DNA of 64,000 bases from Acinetobacter rongchengensis (GCF_003611475.1 NZ_RAXT01000013.1:1-64000); one strand, 5' to 3'; counted from the first letter of the stretch, positions 47,524-56,522 are shown. Program-made: numbers and translations. The notes: a model not told the origin generated them from the letters alone.

Positions 47524-48723
47524 ATGAGTATTGAAAAACAAAACAGTCTTCCGCTATCAGGTATTCGTGTACTTGAATTTGTTCATATGGTCATGGGACC
47601 TGCATGCGGATTAATGTTAGCAGACCTTGGAGCAGAGGTTATTAAGATCGAACCGCTACCTCAGGGTGATAATACACGTCGTTTGATGGGGTCAGGTGCT
47701 GGCTATTGGATGACCTATAATCGCAATAAGAAAAGCCTTTCAGTTGATATTAAAACTGAAAAAGGAATGAATCTTGTCAAGGAGTTGATTGCTACAGCCG
47801 ATATTGTGATTGAAAATTTTCGGCCAGGTGCAATGAAAAAACTCGGCTTAGATTATGAAGGTGTAAAAGCCATTAAGCCTGACATTATCTATGGTTCAAT
47901 GAAAGGCTTTTTACCCGGTCCTTATGAACATCGAACAGCACTTGATGAAGTGGTTCAAATGATGACAGGTCTAGCCTATATGACGGGTCCTGTGGGACGG
48001 CCTTTAAGAGCAGGTGCTTCCGTTAATGATGTTATGGGTGGAATGTTCTGTGCGTATTCAATTCTTGCAGCCCTATATCAAAGACAGTTGACAGGTGAAG
48101 GACAATTCGTTGAAACCGGATTGTTCGAGAACTCTGCATTTTTAGTAGCACAGCATATGATGCAGCGAGCAATCACTGAACAGCCAGTTGCGCCGATGCC
48201 AAATCGTGTTTCAGCTTGGGCTGTATACGATGTTTTTAATACGCAAGGGAACGAACAGGTATTTATTGGAGTTGTTACAGATTCACAATGGGTCGCTTTC
48301 TGTGAAGCCTTTGACTTGAACGGTCTCAAAAATAATCCTGATTACGCTTTAAATAATCAACGAGTTACAGCAAGAGACGTAATCTTACCAATCATTCGAG
48401 ATGCATTAGGCGCTCTTCAAAAGTCAAAAGTAATGGAGCTATGCGAAAAGGCTGGTTTACCATTTTCCCCAATTCAACGTCCAGAAGACTTATTCCACGA
48501 TAATCACCTAAATCAGTCAGGTGGTATGGGCGAGCTCAAACTTGAAAATGGTAAGCAAGTTAAAGTGCCGTTACTCCCATTCACAATGAATGGCCACCGT
48601 TTTGGTGTACGAGAGAATGTACCTCAAGTTGGTGAGAATACTGTAGAGATTCTTACTTCCTTAGGTTATGACGCTGCTGAAGTACAACATTTAACTGAAA
48701 CTGACATTATTAAATGTAGCTAA
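47524..48723 (+). CDS. Class III CoA-transferase (CaiB/BaiF family)
   Basis: 399 residues from the ATG at 47524, chosen because AAGGA lies eight bases upstream and the start falls just after the lyase stop; the frame is open further up inside the lyase gene. N-terminal LSGIRVLEFVHMVMGPACGLMLADLGAEVIKIEP is diagnostic. The catalytic aspartate that forms the acyl-anhydride is Asp169 in GASVNDVMGG, the same number as in formyl-CoA transferase. It would activate a carboxylic acid, for example from succinyl-CoA, for the neighbouring lyase. The human succinate-hydroxymethylglutarate CoA-transferase belongs to the same family. Confidence 0.9.
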   Translation: MSIEKQNSLPLSGIRVLEFVHMVMGPACGLMLADLGAEVIKIEPLPQGDNTRRLMGSGAGYWMTYNRNKKSLSVDIKTEKGMNLVKELIATADIVIENFRPGAMKKLGLDYEGVKAIKPDIIYGSMKGFLPGPYEHRTALDEVVQMMTGLAYMTGPVGRPLRAGASVNDVMGGMFCAYSILAALYQRQLTGEGQFVETGLFENSAFLVAQHMMQRAITEQPVAPMPNRVSAWAVYDVFNTQGNEQVFIGVVTDSQWVAFCEAFDLNGLKNNPDYALNNQRVTARDVILPIIRDALGALQKSKVMELCEKAGLPFSPIQRPEDLFHDNHLNQSGGMGELKLENGKQVKVPLLPFTMNGHRFGVRENVPQVGENTVEILTSLGYDAAEVQHLTETDIIKCS

Positions 48724-48765
48724 TTGTTGGCCATTTAATTTATGTATTATGCAAGGATTGCATAT

Positions 48766-50079
48766 ATGAATACTTTAAATAAACTCCCTGATAATTGTAA
48801 TTCGTCTCATCAAGATGCCTGTGATCGAGCTATTAAAAAAGCGGCTTTACGCTTTATTCCATTATTAGCATTAGCCTATTTTTTCAATTATCTAGATCGT
48901 ACTAGTGTTGGTTATGCTGCACTGCAAATGACTGATTCCCTTGGTTTAACAGCAGCTCAGTTTGGTCTGGGTGCGGGAATCATGTTTATTGGTTATTGCT
49001 TATGTGAGATTCCTAGTAATTTAGCAATGTATAAATTTGGGGCCAGAGTTTGGATGGCCCGAATTATGATTACATGGGGGATAGCAGCGGCGGCAACGGC
49101 TTTTGTTGTTGGCCCCTATTCTTTTTATATTGTGCGATTCCTGTTGGGCGTTGCTGAAGCGGGCTTTTTCCCTGGCGTAATTTTCTTTTTAACTATTTGG
49201 TTCCCACTACAATATCGAACTCACATTCTTGCACTGTTCACGATTGCTACCCCAATATCCTTTTTGGTAGGTGGCCCACTCTCTATTTGGCTTTTGGGTT
49301 TTCATGGTCATTTAGGGCTGGAGGGATGGCAATGGATGTTTTTGGTTGAAGGTTTGCCAGCATGTATTCTTGGGGTAATTACATACAAAGTGTTAGTAAA
49401 TACTCCAACAGAAGCAAAATGGCTAACTGAAGAAGAGCGTCAAGCATTGACAGCTTCCCTGTCAAACGAAAAGAAAGCTGGTGCAAGTAAGCATAACTTT
49501 AAAGAAGTTTTAAAAGATGTAAGAGTTTGGATTTTAGGATCGATCACTTTTAGCTTCACTTTAGGTACTTATGGCATTGGCATTTGGTTACCTCAAATGC
49601 TTAAAGCTCAGGGCGTTGAATTAAGCTTAATTGGTTGGATCGCGGCTATTCCGTACTTCTTTTCTACTATTGGATTACTTTTTTGGGCTAAACATGTTGA
49701 TAAAACAGGTAAACCAATCAAAAACCTTGTTATCGCACTTTTATTGGCTGGTATTGCATTATTAGTGGCTGTTAATTTGTCAGGACTAGTCCCTGCATTG
49801 ATCGGTATTACCATTGCATTAGTCGGTACAATTTCTGCAAAAACCATTTTTTATACACTTCCAGGCAAGTTTTTATCAGGGCAAGCCGCAGCAGGAGGTA
49901 TTGCTTTAATTAACTCAATTGGAGCATTCGGTGGGTTTGTTGGACCATTCTTAATGGGTTATTTAAAAACAGCAACTAACTCGTTTAATAGTGGTTTCAT
50001 GATAATGGGTAGCATCTTGTTCTTCGCAGTATTCATGACATTGGTATTAAATTTCTTTATGAAAAGAGAATCGGTATAA
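48766..50079 (+). CDS. MFS transporter, anion:cation symporter (ACS) family
   Basis: 437 residues from ATG 48766, chosen over 48742 because AAGGA (48753-48757) is correctly placed. It has twelve membrane helices; the N-terminal FFNYLDRTSVGYAALQM and GVAEAGFFPGVIFFLTIWFP motifs are typical of ACS transporters such as those for tartrate, phthalate and 4-hydroxyphenylacetate. Thus the island encodes two inner-membrane acid transporters of different families. It ends 33 bp before a strong terminator. Confidence 0.87.
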   Translation: MNTLNKLPDNCNSSHQDACDRAIKKAALRFIPLLALAYFFNYLDRTSVGYAALQMTDSLGLTAAQFGLGAGIMFIGYCLCEIPSNLAMYKFGARVWMARIMITWGIAAAATAFVVGPYSFYIVRFLLGVAEAGFFPGVIFFLTIWFPLQYRTHILALFTIATPISFLVGGPLSIWLLGFHGHLGLEGWQWMFLVEGLPACILGVITYKVLVNTPTEAKWLTEEERQALTASLSNEKKAGASKHNFKEVLKDVRVWILGSITFSFTLGTYGIGIWLPQMLKAQGVELSLIGWIAAIPYFFSTIGLLFWAKHVDKTGKPIKNLVIALLLAGIALLVAVNLSGLVPALIGITIALVGTISAKTIFYTLPGKFLSGQAAAGGIALINSIGAFGGFVGPFLMGYLKTATNSFNSGFMIMGSILFFAVFMTLVLNFFMKRESV

Positions 50080-50111
50080 ATTCCGACTCTTTTTTTCAAT
50101 CTTTTACCTTA

Positions 50112-50152
50112 CCGCCTTTAATCCTAATTCTCAGTTAAAGGCGGCCTTTTTA
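50112..50152 (+). terminator. Intrinsic terminator of the lyase-transferase-MFS operon
   Basis: The 10 bp stem CCGCCTTTAA / TTAAAGGCGG with a 13-base loop is followed by CCTTTTTAAT, 32 bp past the MFS stop. Confidence 0.88.
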
Positions 50153-50240
50153 ATAAAAAAGTATTGCTCTATTGATTCATAGGGTTGTACTAACTCGTCT
50201 AAAAATTAGTCAGGATGACTAAAAAAGCAAGGAAAAGTTG

Positions 50241-51539
50241 ATGATGAAAATCATGTTCAAAAAATCTGTGAATGATTTTAAAAAAGTATTTTTAAGTGTT
50301 TTAGTGTTTTCTCCTGTAATGGTACATGCAGAAAATATCGATGATGAAGTCAAAGAGCTTAGAGCAGAAATCTTAGAATTAAAAAAAATCGTGCAACAGC
50401 AGAGTTTTGATTCTAAGAAAAGTATAGATACGATTTCTACACAATCAGATAAATTACAGGCTGATACGACACAAACACAGAAATTAATTCCTGCACCAGT
50501 ATTCGTTACAAAATCTGGATCTAGTGTAAAGCTTTATGGATTTATTCGCGGAGATGCTTCTTATCAATTCAAAGGTGGTAATGGAATTTTTAACCGTATA
50601 AATAAAGTTGAACTAGAAGGAAGCAATAAAAATGAAGATCGTTTCTATAGTACCGTTACAACGAGTAGATTGGGGTTGGATTTTAAGAGCGAACAGAAAG
50701 ACCAACCAGTTTCAGGCAAGTTAGAGATCGACTTTCGAGGAGGATCAAATAATGATACGGTCAGAATTCGACATGCCTATTTAAATTATAAAAATCTTTT
50801 GATTGGTCAAACTACATCTAGTTTCTTAGATACCGATAATAATCCAGCCATGCTTGATTTTGGATCACCCCTTGGTATTGGTACTAAACGTACACCCATG
50901 CTCCGATATGCAGATAACTTAAATGCCCAAACTAAATTCTTCCTTGGTTTAGAGCAAGGCCAAACTGACAATCGACTACCTTCCTTTACTTCAAAATTAA
51001 AATATAGTCTTTTAGATGATAAGGGATCTGCTTCTATTAGAGGATTAGCACAAGAAGTTCGATCACGTGAACTCGATAATGCGACTGAATTCAGTTGGGG
51101 TATCGGAATAGGTGCAAATTATAAAATCACCAATGATTTAGAAGTCAATGCGGACTATTCCCATGTTAAAGGAGATTCTACTTTTCTTTTATACACTAAT
51201 GCTGCATACAACTCTGAGCAAAATCAAAATGCCATTAATTTGAATGAATTTGATGCATTTTCTGTAGGCCTCAGTTATCAAATTAATCCTAAGCTTCTGG
51301 GTACAATTGCTTATGGTGCTATGTTTTCGGATGATAGTAACAAGTTTGCAGAGATAGCTAAGAATGACGCAGACACCTCTCAGAATAAAGAATTACAACA
51401 AGCATGGATTAATTTGATGTATTCGCCAATAGCACCTTTAACATTTGGTGTGGAATACATATATGGTGAAAGAGAGACTTTTACAGGTGAAAAAGGTAAA
51501 GATAGTCGATTAAGTACTATGGTGAAATACAATTTTTGA
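50241..51539 (+). CDS. DcaP-like outer-membrane porin
   Basis: A 432-residue porin from ATG 50241 (AAGGA seven bases upstream). The signal peptide ends in MVHA before ENIDDEV. A short coiled-coil region (DDEVKELRAEILELKKIVQQQS) follows, then a beta-barrel opening with SGSSVKLYGFIRGDASYQF and ending in the aromatic KYNF terminus. The coiled coil plus LYGFIRGD start is the DcaP pattern, trimeric Acinetobacter porins that take up dicarboxylic acids. It has its own promoter region and terminator and completes the transport route for the island. Confidence 0.85.
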   Translation: MMKIMFKKSVNDFKKVFLSVLVFSPVMVHAENIDDEVKELRAEILELKKIVQQQSFDSKKSIDTISTQSDKLQADTTQTQKLIPAPVFVTKSGSSVKLYGFIRGDASYQFKGGNGIFNRINKVELEGSNKNEDRFYSTVTTSRLGLDFKSEQKDQPVSGKLEIDFRGGSNNDTVRIRHAYLNYKNLLIGQTTSSFLDTDNNPAMLDFGSPLGIGTKRTPMLRYADNLNAQTKFFLGLEQGQTDNRLPSFTSKLKYSLLDDKGSASIRGLAQEVRSRELDNATEFSWGIGIGANYKITNDLEVNADYSHVKGDSTFLLYTNAAYNSEQNQNAINLNEFDAFSVGLSYQINPKLLGTIAYGAMFSDDSNKFAEIAKNDADTSQNKELQQAWINLMYSPIAPLTFGVEYIYGERETFTGEKGKDSRLSTMVKYNF

Positions 51540-51660
51540 TAATGTGCTCATTAGTTTAAATGCTTCTCCAATCATGAATTGAGGAAATGTAAATGTGTGC
51601 TGATACTGAAGTTGGAATACAGTAACTCCCCAGACAAATTATCTTCTCTTATAAAGACTA

Positions 51661-51691
51661 AAAAATAGAGCCTAATGGCTCTATTTTTTTT
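51661..51691 (+). terminator. Intrinsic terminator of the DcaP-like porin gene
   Basis: The perfect 12 bp stem AAAAATAGAGCC-TAAT-GGCTCTATTTTT continues into a T-run. Confidence 0.9.
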
Positions 51692-51900
51692 GATTTCGTG
51701 AAATTAATGAAATTTGTAACAATCTCGAAATATGTGCGAAAAATCTCACATCAATTGTCTTTCAGCGCTGTCATTTAGCGAAAGTTCTTGTAGAACACCA
51801 TTTAATTTTATTTTAGAAATCCAAATTTAAATGACACCTGTCATGTCGTTCAACGGTCGTTATTGGGTTTTGAATCATATAATTTATTATTGATAGTAAA

Positions 51901-51923
51901 AAAGGCTGCGAATTGCAGCCTTT
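51901..51923 (-). terminator. Minus-strand intrinsic terminator beyond nrdB
   Basis: AAAGGCTGC-GAATT-GCAGCCTTT with T-runs on both strands. It is 94 bp past the nrdB stop and separated from it by the repeat array, so it now serves nrdB but would lie inside the island if the array marks its end. Confidence 0.85.
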
Positions 51924-51938
51924 TCATTTGGTCGTCTA

Positions 51939-52008
51939 TGACAACTTATGTGTCGTTCTTTGCCAACTTATGTGTCGCAAATGACAACTTATGTGTCACG
52001 TGACGATT
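51939..52008 (-). mobile_element. Right end of the putative transposon-like island: tight array of 17 bp sub-repeats
   Basis: Three near-identical copies of TGACAACTTATGTGTCG at 51939-51955, 51961-51977 (one change) and 51982-51998 (last base changed), with a period of 22 and 21 bp. They are inverted relative to the degenerate copies at 42910-43004. The outermost 30 bp (51979-52008) form the inverted match to 42900-42929. The end is about 10 bp from the nrdB stop codon. The spacing suits multi-site transposase binding as in Tn7, Tn552 or IS21 relatives. Confidence 0.6.
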
Positions 52009-52016
52009 AAAAAAAC

Positions 52017-53300
52017 TTACCAGCTCAGCGCACCGCCAGTTTGATAGTCTGTTACACGCGTTTCGAAGAAATTCTTCTCTTTACGTAAGTCCATCATTTC
52101 AGACATCCATTGGAATGGATTGTTTACACCAGCAAACTGCTCAGGTAAACCTAACTGAGCTAAACGACGGTTACAGATGAATTTCAAATATTCTTCCATC
52201 ATCGCGGCATTCATACCCAATACACCACGTGGCATCGTGTCTCGAGCATATTCGATTTCAAGCATTGTCCCTTCAAGAATCATTTGAATGATTTCTTCTT
52301 GGAACTCAGCAGTCCACAAGCTCGGGTTTTCAATCTTGATTTGGTTAATCATATCGATACCAAAATTCAAGTGCATAGATTCATCACGTAAAATATATTG
52401 GAATTGCTCAGCAACACCATTCATTTTATTACGACGGCCCATAGACAAGATCTGACTGAAACCACAATAGAAGAAGATACCTTCAAGAACACAATAGAAA
52501 GCAATCAAGTTACGAAGTAAGATTTGATCGTTTTCAGGGGTGCCTGTTTTGAAAGTAGGATCACTTAAAGATTGAGTATACTTCAAGCCCCAAGCTGCCT
52601 TACGCGCAACCGATGGAACTTCACGATACATATTGAAGACTTCGCCTTCGTCCATGCCTAAAGATTCGATACAGTATTGGTAAGCATGTGTATGAATCGC
52701 TTCTTCAAATGCTTGACGCAAAATATATTGGCGACATTCAGGGTTGGTAATATGACGGTATATCGCCAGTACTAAGTTATTGGCTACCAATGAATCCGCA
52801 GTTGAGAAGAAACCTAAAGAACGCATCACAATGGTACGCTCATCTTCAGTTAAGCCATTTTCAGACTTCCAAAGTGCGATGTCATGGTTCATGTTGACTT
52901 CTTGTGGCATCCAGTGATTTGCACATCCGTCTAGGTACTTTTGCCAAGCCCATTCATATTTAAATGGTACAAGTTGGTTTAAGTCTGCACGACAGTTGAT
53001 CATTGCTTTATCATCAACTTGTACACGTTGCGCACCCATTTCAAGTTCTTCTAAGCCTGGTGCAACATCTAAGCTTTCTAAGGCGTGAGATGCTCTTGCC
53101 AACGAATCGGTTGGATTTGTTGCTCGACTTGCACTGGTTCCAGTGGGTTGTGCAGCTGCCAAATTCTGCGATGGCTGCTTTGCATCAGATACCACCTGCG
53201 AATCAGTCGTTTTTTTCTGTTCGACGGGCGCAGGCTGGTGAGCTTGTGCAGCTTGTTTCGGTTCATCATCTTCAAAATCGTCCCAACTTAGGATAGACAT
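52017..53300 (-). CDS. nrdB: Ribonucleoside-diphosphate reductase beta subunit, class Ia
   Basis: Carries the di-iron tyrosyl radical that starts ribonucleotide reduction in NrdA. Start at ATG 53300 ([16 protein letters not shown], 427 residues, GAAGAGAG upstream); the frame opens at 53339. Radical-site block [12 protein letters not shown] supplies Glu, His and the radical Tyr; DESMHLNFG supplies the C-terminal iron ligands. An N-terminal stretch of about 80 residues is low-complexity (Gln/Ala/Ser-rich) and longer than in E. coli. It is downstream of nrdA and a small membrane-protein gene. Confidence 0.95.
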   Translation of the reverse strand: MSILSWDDFEDDEPKQAAQAHQPAPVEQKKTTDSQVVSDAKQPSQNLAAAQPTGTSASRATNPTDSLARASHALESLDVAPGLEELEMGAQRVQVDDKAMINCRADLNQLVPFKYEWAWQKYLDGCANHWMPQEVNMNHDIALWKSENGLTEDERTIVMRSLGFFSTADSLVANNLVLAIYRHITNPECRQYILRQAFEEAIHTHAYQYCIESLGMDEGEVFNMYREVPSVARKAAWGLKYTQSLSDPTFKTGTPENDQILLRNLIAFYCVLEGIFFYCGFSQILSMGRRNKMNGVAEQFQYILRDESMHLNFGIDMINQIKIENPSLWTAEFQEEIIQMILEGTMLEIEYARDTMPRGVLGMNAAMMEEYLKFICNRRLAQLGLPEQFAGVNNPFQWMSEMMDLRKEKNFFETRVTDYQTGGALSW

Positions 53301-53441
53301 CGTTGTTCTCTCTTCGTTGTTAATATCTGTGTTTGACATCTCTTAAACGAAGATGTCACTACTATACGCTTATTCTGTGTAAGCAAAATTAAGTTTTACC
53401 GATCGCTGAGCTGTTCTTGTTCGAAACAACAGATATCTACA

Positions 53442-53573
53442 CTACTTATTTTGATTACGCTTTTGCTGCTTACGGATTGCAAAGAACGCATAGACCGCAG
53501 GCACGTAAAAAATTAAAAAGGCTAAGATCAGTGCGATTACGCCTAACTCGTAGTTATGACTTAAATTGAACAT
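53442..53573 (-). CDS. 43-residue single-span membrane protein between nrdA and nrdB
   Basis: A short ORF from ATG at 53573 to TAG at 53442, with AGAGG seven bases upstream. The product begins MFNLSHNYELGV, has one long hydrophobic helix (about residues 10-33, IALILAFLIFYVPAVYAFFAI) and a strongly basic end (RKQQKRNQNK), so it should be an N-out or N-in single-span inner-membrane peptide with a cytoplasmic basic tail. Start context, reading-frame composition and position within the nrd unit support a real gene. The function is unknown; a link to ribonucleotide reduction is only positional. Confidence 0.65.
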   Translation of the reverse strand: MFNLSHNYELGVIALILAFLIFYVPAVYAFFAIRKQQKRNQNK

Positions 53574-53587
53574 TTCTTAGCCTCTTT

Positions 53588-53695
53588 GAAAACCTCTCCC
53601 TAACCCTCTCCTTTAAAAAAGGAGAGGGGACTCAACACTGTTTTAAATGAGCCTTGTCCCCCTCCTTCTAGGAGGGGTTAGGGGAGGATTAAAAA
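53588..53695. repeat. Dispersed palindromic repeat, copy at 53.6 kb
   Basis: About 108 bp with ends CTCTCCCTAACCC and GGGGTTAGGGGAGGATTAAA, near-perfect inverses of each other. It holds two inner hairpins, CTCTCCTTT-AAA-AAAGGAGAG and CCCCTCC-TTCT-AGGAGGGG. Related in ends and plan to the 38946-39066 element. It lies directly after the nrdA stop inside the nrd unit, where it may form a strong structured spacer in the mRNA. Confidence 0.7.
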
Positions 53696-53696
53696 A

Positions 53697-56522
53697 TTAC
53701 TGACAAGCTTCGCAATCAGGATTGTCGATTGAACATGCCATTGGTACTGGAGCCGCTTGAGAGAAACCATCTTCTTCAGCAGCAACTTCAGCCTTAACTT
53801 CTGGGGCTACCGCAGCGACTGGAGCAGCAACAGTTGTCGGTTTAACAGCGTTCAATGCACCTGTGTTGATCGTAGATTTCTCAGCAGATGTTGCACCTAA
53901 TGCACGGAGGTAATAAGTGGTTTTAAGACCACGTAACCATGCCATTTTATAAGTAATGTCCAATTTCTTACCATTTGCACCCGAGATGTAAAGGTTAAGA
54001 GACTGAGCTTGATCAATCCATTTTTGACGACGAGAAGCAGCGTCTACGATCCAGCGTGTATCCACTTCAAATGCAGTTGCAAAGATTGCTTTTAATTCTT
54101 CAGGAATACGTGCAATTTTTTGTACTGAACCTTCAAAGTGTTTCAAGTCATTGACCATGACTGAATCCCAAAGACCACGGTCTTTCAACGCACGTACTAA
54201 GTACGGGTTGATCACTGTAAATTCACCAGAAAGGTTTGATTTTACATAAAGATTTTGGAAAGTCGGTTCGATTGACTGAGAAACGCCACAAATATTCGAA
54301 ATGGTTGCTGTTGGTGCAATTGCCATCACGTTTGAGTTACGCATACCGTCTTTTTGAACTTTGCTGCGTAATGTATCCCAATCCAAACGTTGTGTACGGT
54401 CAACTTCAAACATACGTTCAGGGCGAGATTTCGCAACGATGTCTAAAGAGTCGATTGGTAGAATCCCTTGATCCCACAATGAACCTTTAAATGTTGAATA
54501 AACACCACGCTCAACAGCCAAATCACTCGAAGTTTGGATCGCGAAGTAGCTAATCACTTCCATAGATTCATCAGCAAAGTCTACAGCTTCATCTGAACCA
54601 TAACCGATACCCAATTCATATAAAGCATCTTGGAAGCCCATGATACCCATACCCACTGGGCGGTGTTTCATGTTTGAATTACGTGCTTGCTCAACGGCAT
54701 AGTAGTTAATGTCAATCACGTTATCGAGCATACGAACAGCGGTCTTCACTGTACGTGCCAATTTCTCACGGTCTAATGCACCACCTTGAACGTGTTGAAC
54801 AAGGTTGATCGAACCTAAGTTACATACTGCGATTTCATCTTTATTGGTATTTAATGTGATTTCAGTACATAAGTTTGATGAATGTACGACACCGACGTGT
54901 TGTTGCGGTGAACGTAAGTTACATACGTCTTTGAATGTGATCCATGGATGGCCTGTTTCAAACAACATAGACAGCATTTTACGCCATAAGTCTTTCGCAC
55001 GGATTTTCTTATGAAGCATATTGCTTTCTTTGGCAATACCTTCGTAGTACGCATAGCGTTCAGCGAATTCGACACCCGTCAAATCATGTAGGTCAGGAGT
55101 TTCAGATGGTGTGAATAATGTCCATTCAGCATCTTCAAAAACACGTTGTATGAATAAGTCTGGAACCCAATTCGCAGTATTCATGTCATGGGTACGACGA
55201 CGGTCATCACCGGTGTTTTTACGAAGCTCTAGGAATTCTTCAATGTCTAAGTGCCAAGTTTCAAGGTATGCACATACTGCACCTTTACGTTTACCACCTT
55301 GGTTTACCGCAACAGCAGTGTCATTGGCAACTTTAAGGAATGGTACAACACCTTGTGATTTACCATTGGTTCCTTTGATGTATGAATTCAATGCACGAAC
55401 TGGCGTCCAGTCATTGCCTAAACCACCTGCCCATTTTGAAAGAAGCGCATTGTCACGCATCGCACCATAGATGTCATAAAGATCATCTTGGATTGTCGTT
55501 AAATAACAGCTAGACAACTGTGGACGTAATGTACCTGAGTTAAATAAGGTCGGTGTAGACGCCATATAATCGAAGCTAGACAATAAGTCATAGAATTCAA
55601 TTGCACGTTCTTCACGGTTGTCTTCATTTAAAGCCAGACCCATCGATACACGCATGAAGAACAATTGCGGAAGTTCGAAACGCACATCATTAGAATGAAT
55701 AAAGTAACGGTCAAATAAAGTTTGTAAACCTAAATATGTAAATTGATTTGAGCGTTCAGGTTTGATCGCAGCAGCCAATTTCGCAAGGTCAAAGTTTAAA
55801 AGTTCAGGAGATAAAAGTTCGAGCTCGATCCCTTTTTTCAGGTAAGTTTCAAGCGCATCACCTTCATTGGTATCAACAGCCAAACCTAAGAATTTAAGAC
55901 CAGTTACCACCAAATCATCACGTAATAAACGTGCAGTCACATAAGTGTAGTTAGGTTCTTGTTCGATACGAGTACGTGTCGCCATCATCATCGTAGTTGA
56001 GATGTCTGACTGTTTTACACCGTTATATAAGTTTTTAACTGTTTCATCGACAATGGCTTGAACGTCAATCCCTTCTAAGCCTTCGCTTGCTTTTGCAATC
56101 GTCGCTTGAAGTTTACCCAAATCTAGAGGCTGAAGCTGACCATTCGTATCTAAGATTTGTAAGGTTGGATGATGATGAGCACCTGTTTGTTTACGTGCTT
56201 CAGAGCGTTGCTCACGGTAAATCACGTAAGCACGAGCAACTTTTTGTTCGCCAGTACGCATAAGTGCCAATTCAACTTGATCTTGAATTTCTTCAATGTG
56301 AATTGTTCCACCCGAAGGTAAACGGCGATTAAAAGTATTCATAACCATTTCTGTTAATTGTGTAATACGGTCATGAATTCGGCTTGAGTCAGCACTTTGT
56401 TGGCCTTCAACAGCTAAAAAAGCTTTACCAATCGCTACAGATATTTTATCTGCATCAAAAGCGGCAACGTCACCAGTGCGTTTAATCACTTGCAGTTGAC
56501 CTGGGGTTGTAATGGCGTTCAT
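53697..56522 (-). CDS. nrdA: Ribonucleoside-diphosphate reductase alpha subunit, class Ia, two ATP-cones
   Basis: Catalytic subunit that reduces ribonucleoside diphosphates. I place the start at ATG 56522 (MNAITTPGQLQVIKRTG, 941 residues); the frame extends to 56600, but NrdR boxes at 56617-56662 argue for a shorter protein. Two ATP-cone domains occur in tandem (about 8-105 and 115-215), as in Pseudomonas NrdA, so allosteric control is probably complex. The catalytic core has SSCYLTT and NLCTEITLN (active-site Cys, Asn and Glu), and the C-terminal shuttle cysteines are in DNPDCEACQ. Confidence 0.95.
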   Translation of the reverse strand: MNAITTPGQLQVIKRTGDVAAFDADKISVAIGKAFLAVEGQQSADSSRIHDRITQLTEMVMNTFNRRLPSGGTIHIEEIQDQVELALMRTGEQKVARAYVIYREQRSEARKQTGAHHHPTLQILDTNGQLQPLDLGKLQATIAKASEGLEGIDVQAIVDETVKNLYNGVKQSDISTTMMMATRTRIEQEPNYTYVTARLLRDDLVVTGLKFLGLAVDTNEGDALETYLKKGIELELLSPELLNFDLAKLAAAIKPERSNQFTYLGLQTLFDRYFIHSNDVRFELPQLFFMRVSMGLALNEDNREERAIEFYDLLSSFDYMASTPTLFNSGTLRPQLSSCYLTTIQDDLYDIYGAMRDNALLSKWAGGLGNDWTPVRALNSYIKGTNGKSQGVVPFLKVANDTAVAVNQGGKRKGAVCAYLETWHLDIEEFLELRKNTGDDRRRTHDMNTANWVPDLFIQRVFEDAEWTLFTPSETPDLHDLTGVEFAERYAYYEGIAKESNMLHKKIRAKDLWRKMLSMLFETGHPWITFKDVCNLRSPQQHVGVVHSSNLCTEITLNTNKDEIAVCNLGSINLVQHVQGGALDREKLARTVKTAVRMLDNVIDINYYAVEQARNSNMKHRPVGMGIMGFQDALYELGIGYGSDEAVDFADESMEVISYFAIQTSSDLAVERGVYSTFKGSLWDQGILPIDSLDIVAKSRPERMFEVDRTQRLDWDTLRSKVQKDGMRNSNVMAIAPTATISNICGVSQSIEPTFQNLYVKSNLSGEFTVINPYLVRALKDRGLWDSVMVNDLKHFEGSVQKIARIPEELKAIFATAFEVDTRWIVDAASRRQKWIDQAQSLNLYISGANGKKLDITYKMAWLRGLKTTYYLRALGATSAEKSTINTGALNAVKPTTVAAPVAAVAPEVKAEVAAEEDGFSQAAPVPMACSIDNPDCEACQ

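Larger units (their letters stand above)
51540..52016. other. 477 bp region between porin and nrdB
   Basis: Holds the porin terminator (51661-51691), a minus-strand terminator (51901-51923), an array of three 17 bp repeats (51939-51998) and a fourth weak copy near 51832-51848 (TGACACCTGTCATGTCG, 12/17 by eye). GTTCT-TGT-AGAAC at 51784-51796 echoes the IclR half-sites but is not a full operator. I see no ORF. Confidence 0.5.

Noticed and set aside
51784-51796. GTTCT-TGT-AGAAC as a third operator of the IclR regulator.
   Set aside because: The spacing is 3 rather than 5 bp, the third unit is missing, and it lies downstream of the porin gene.
42890-52020. A target-site duplication of about 5 bp at the borders of the 42.9-52.0 kb island.
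   Set aside because: GGGAT on the left and TTAAA on the right, and shifted variants, do not match. The exact ends are not fixed, so the absence is not evidence against insertion.
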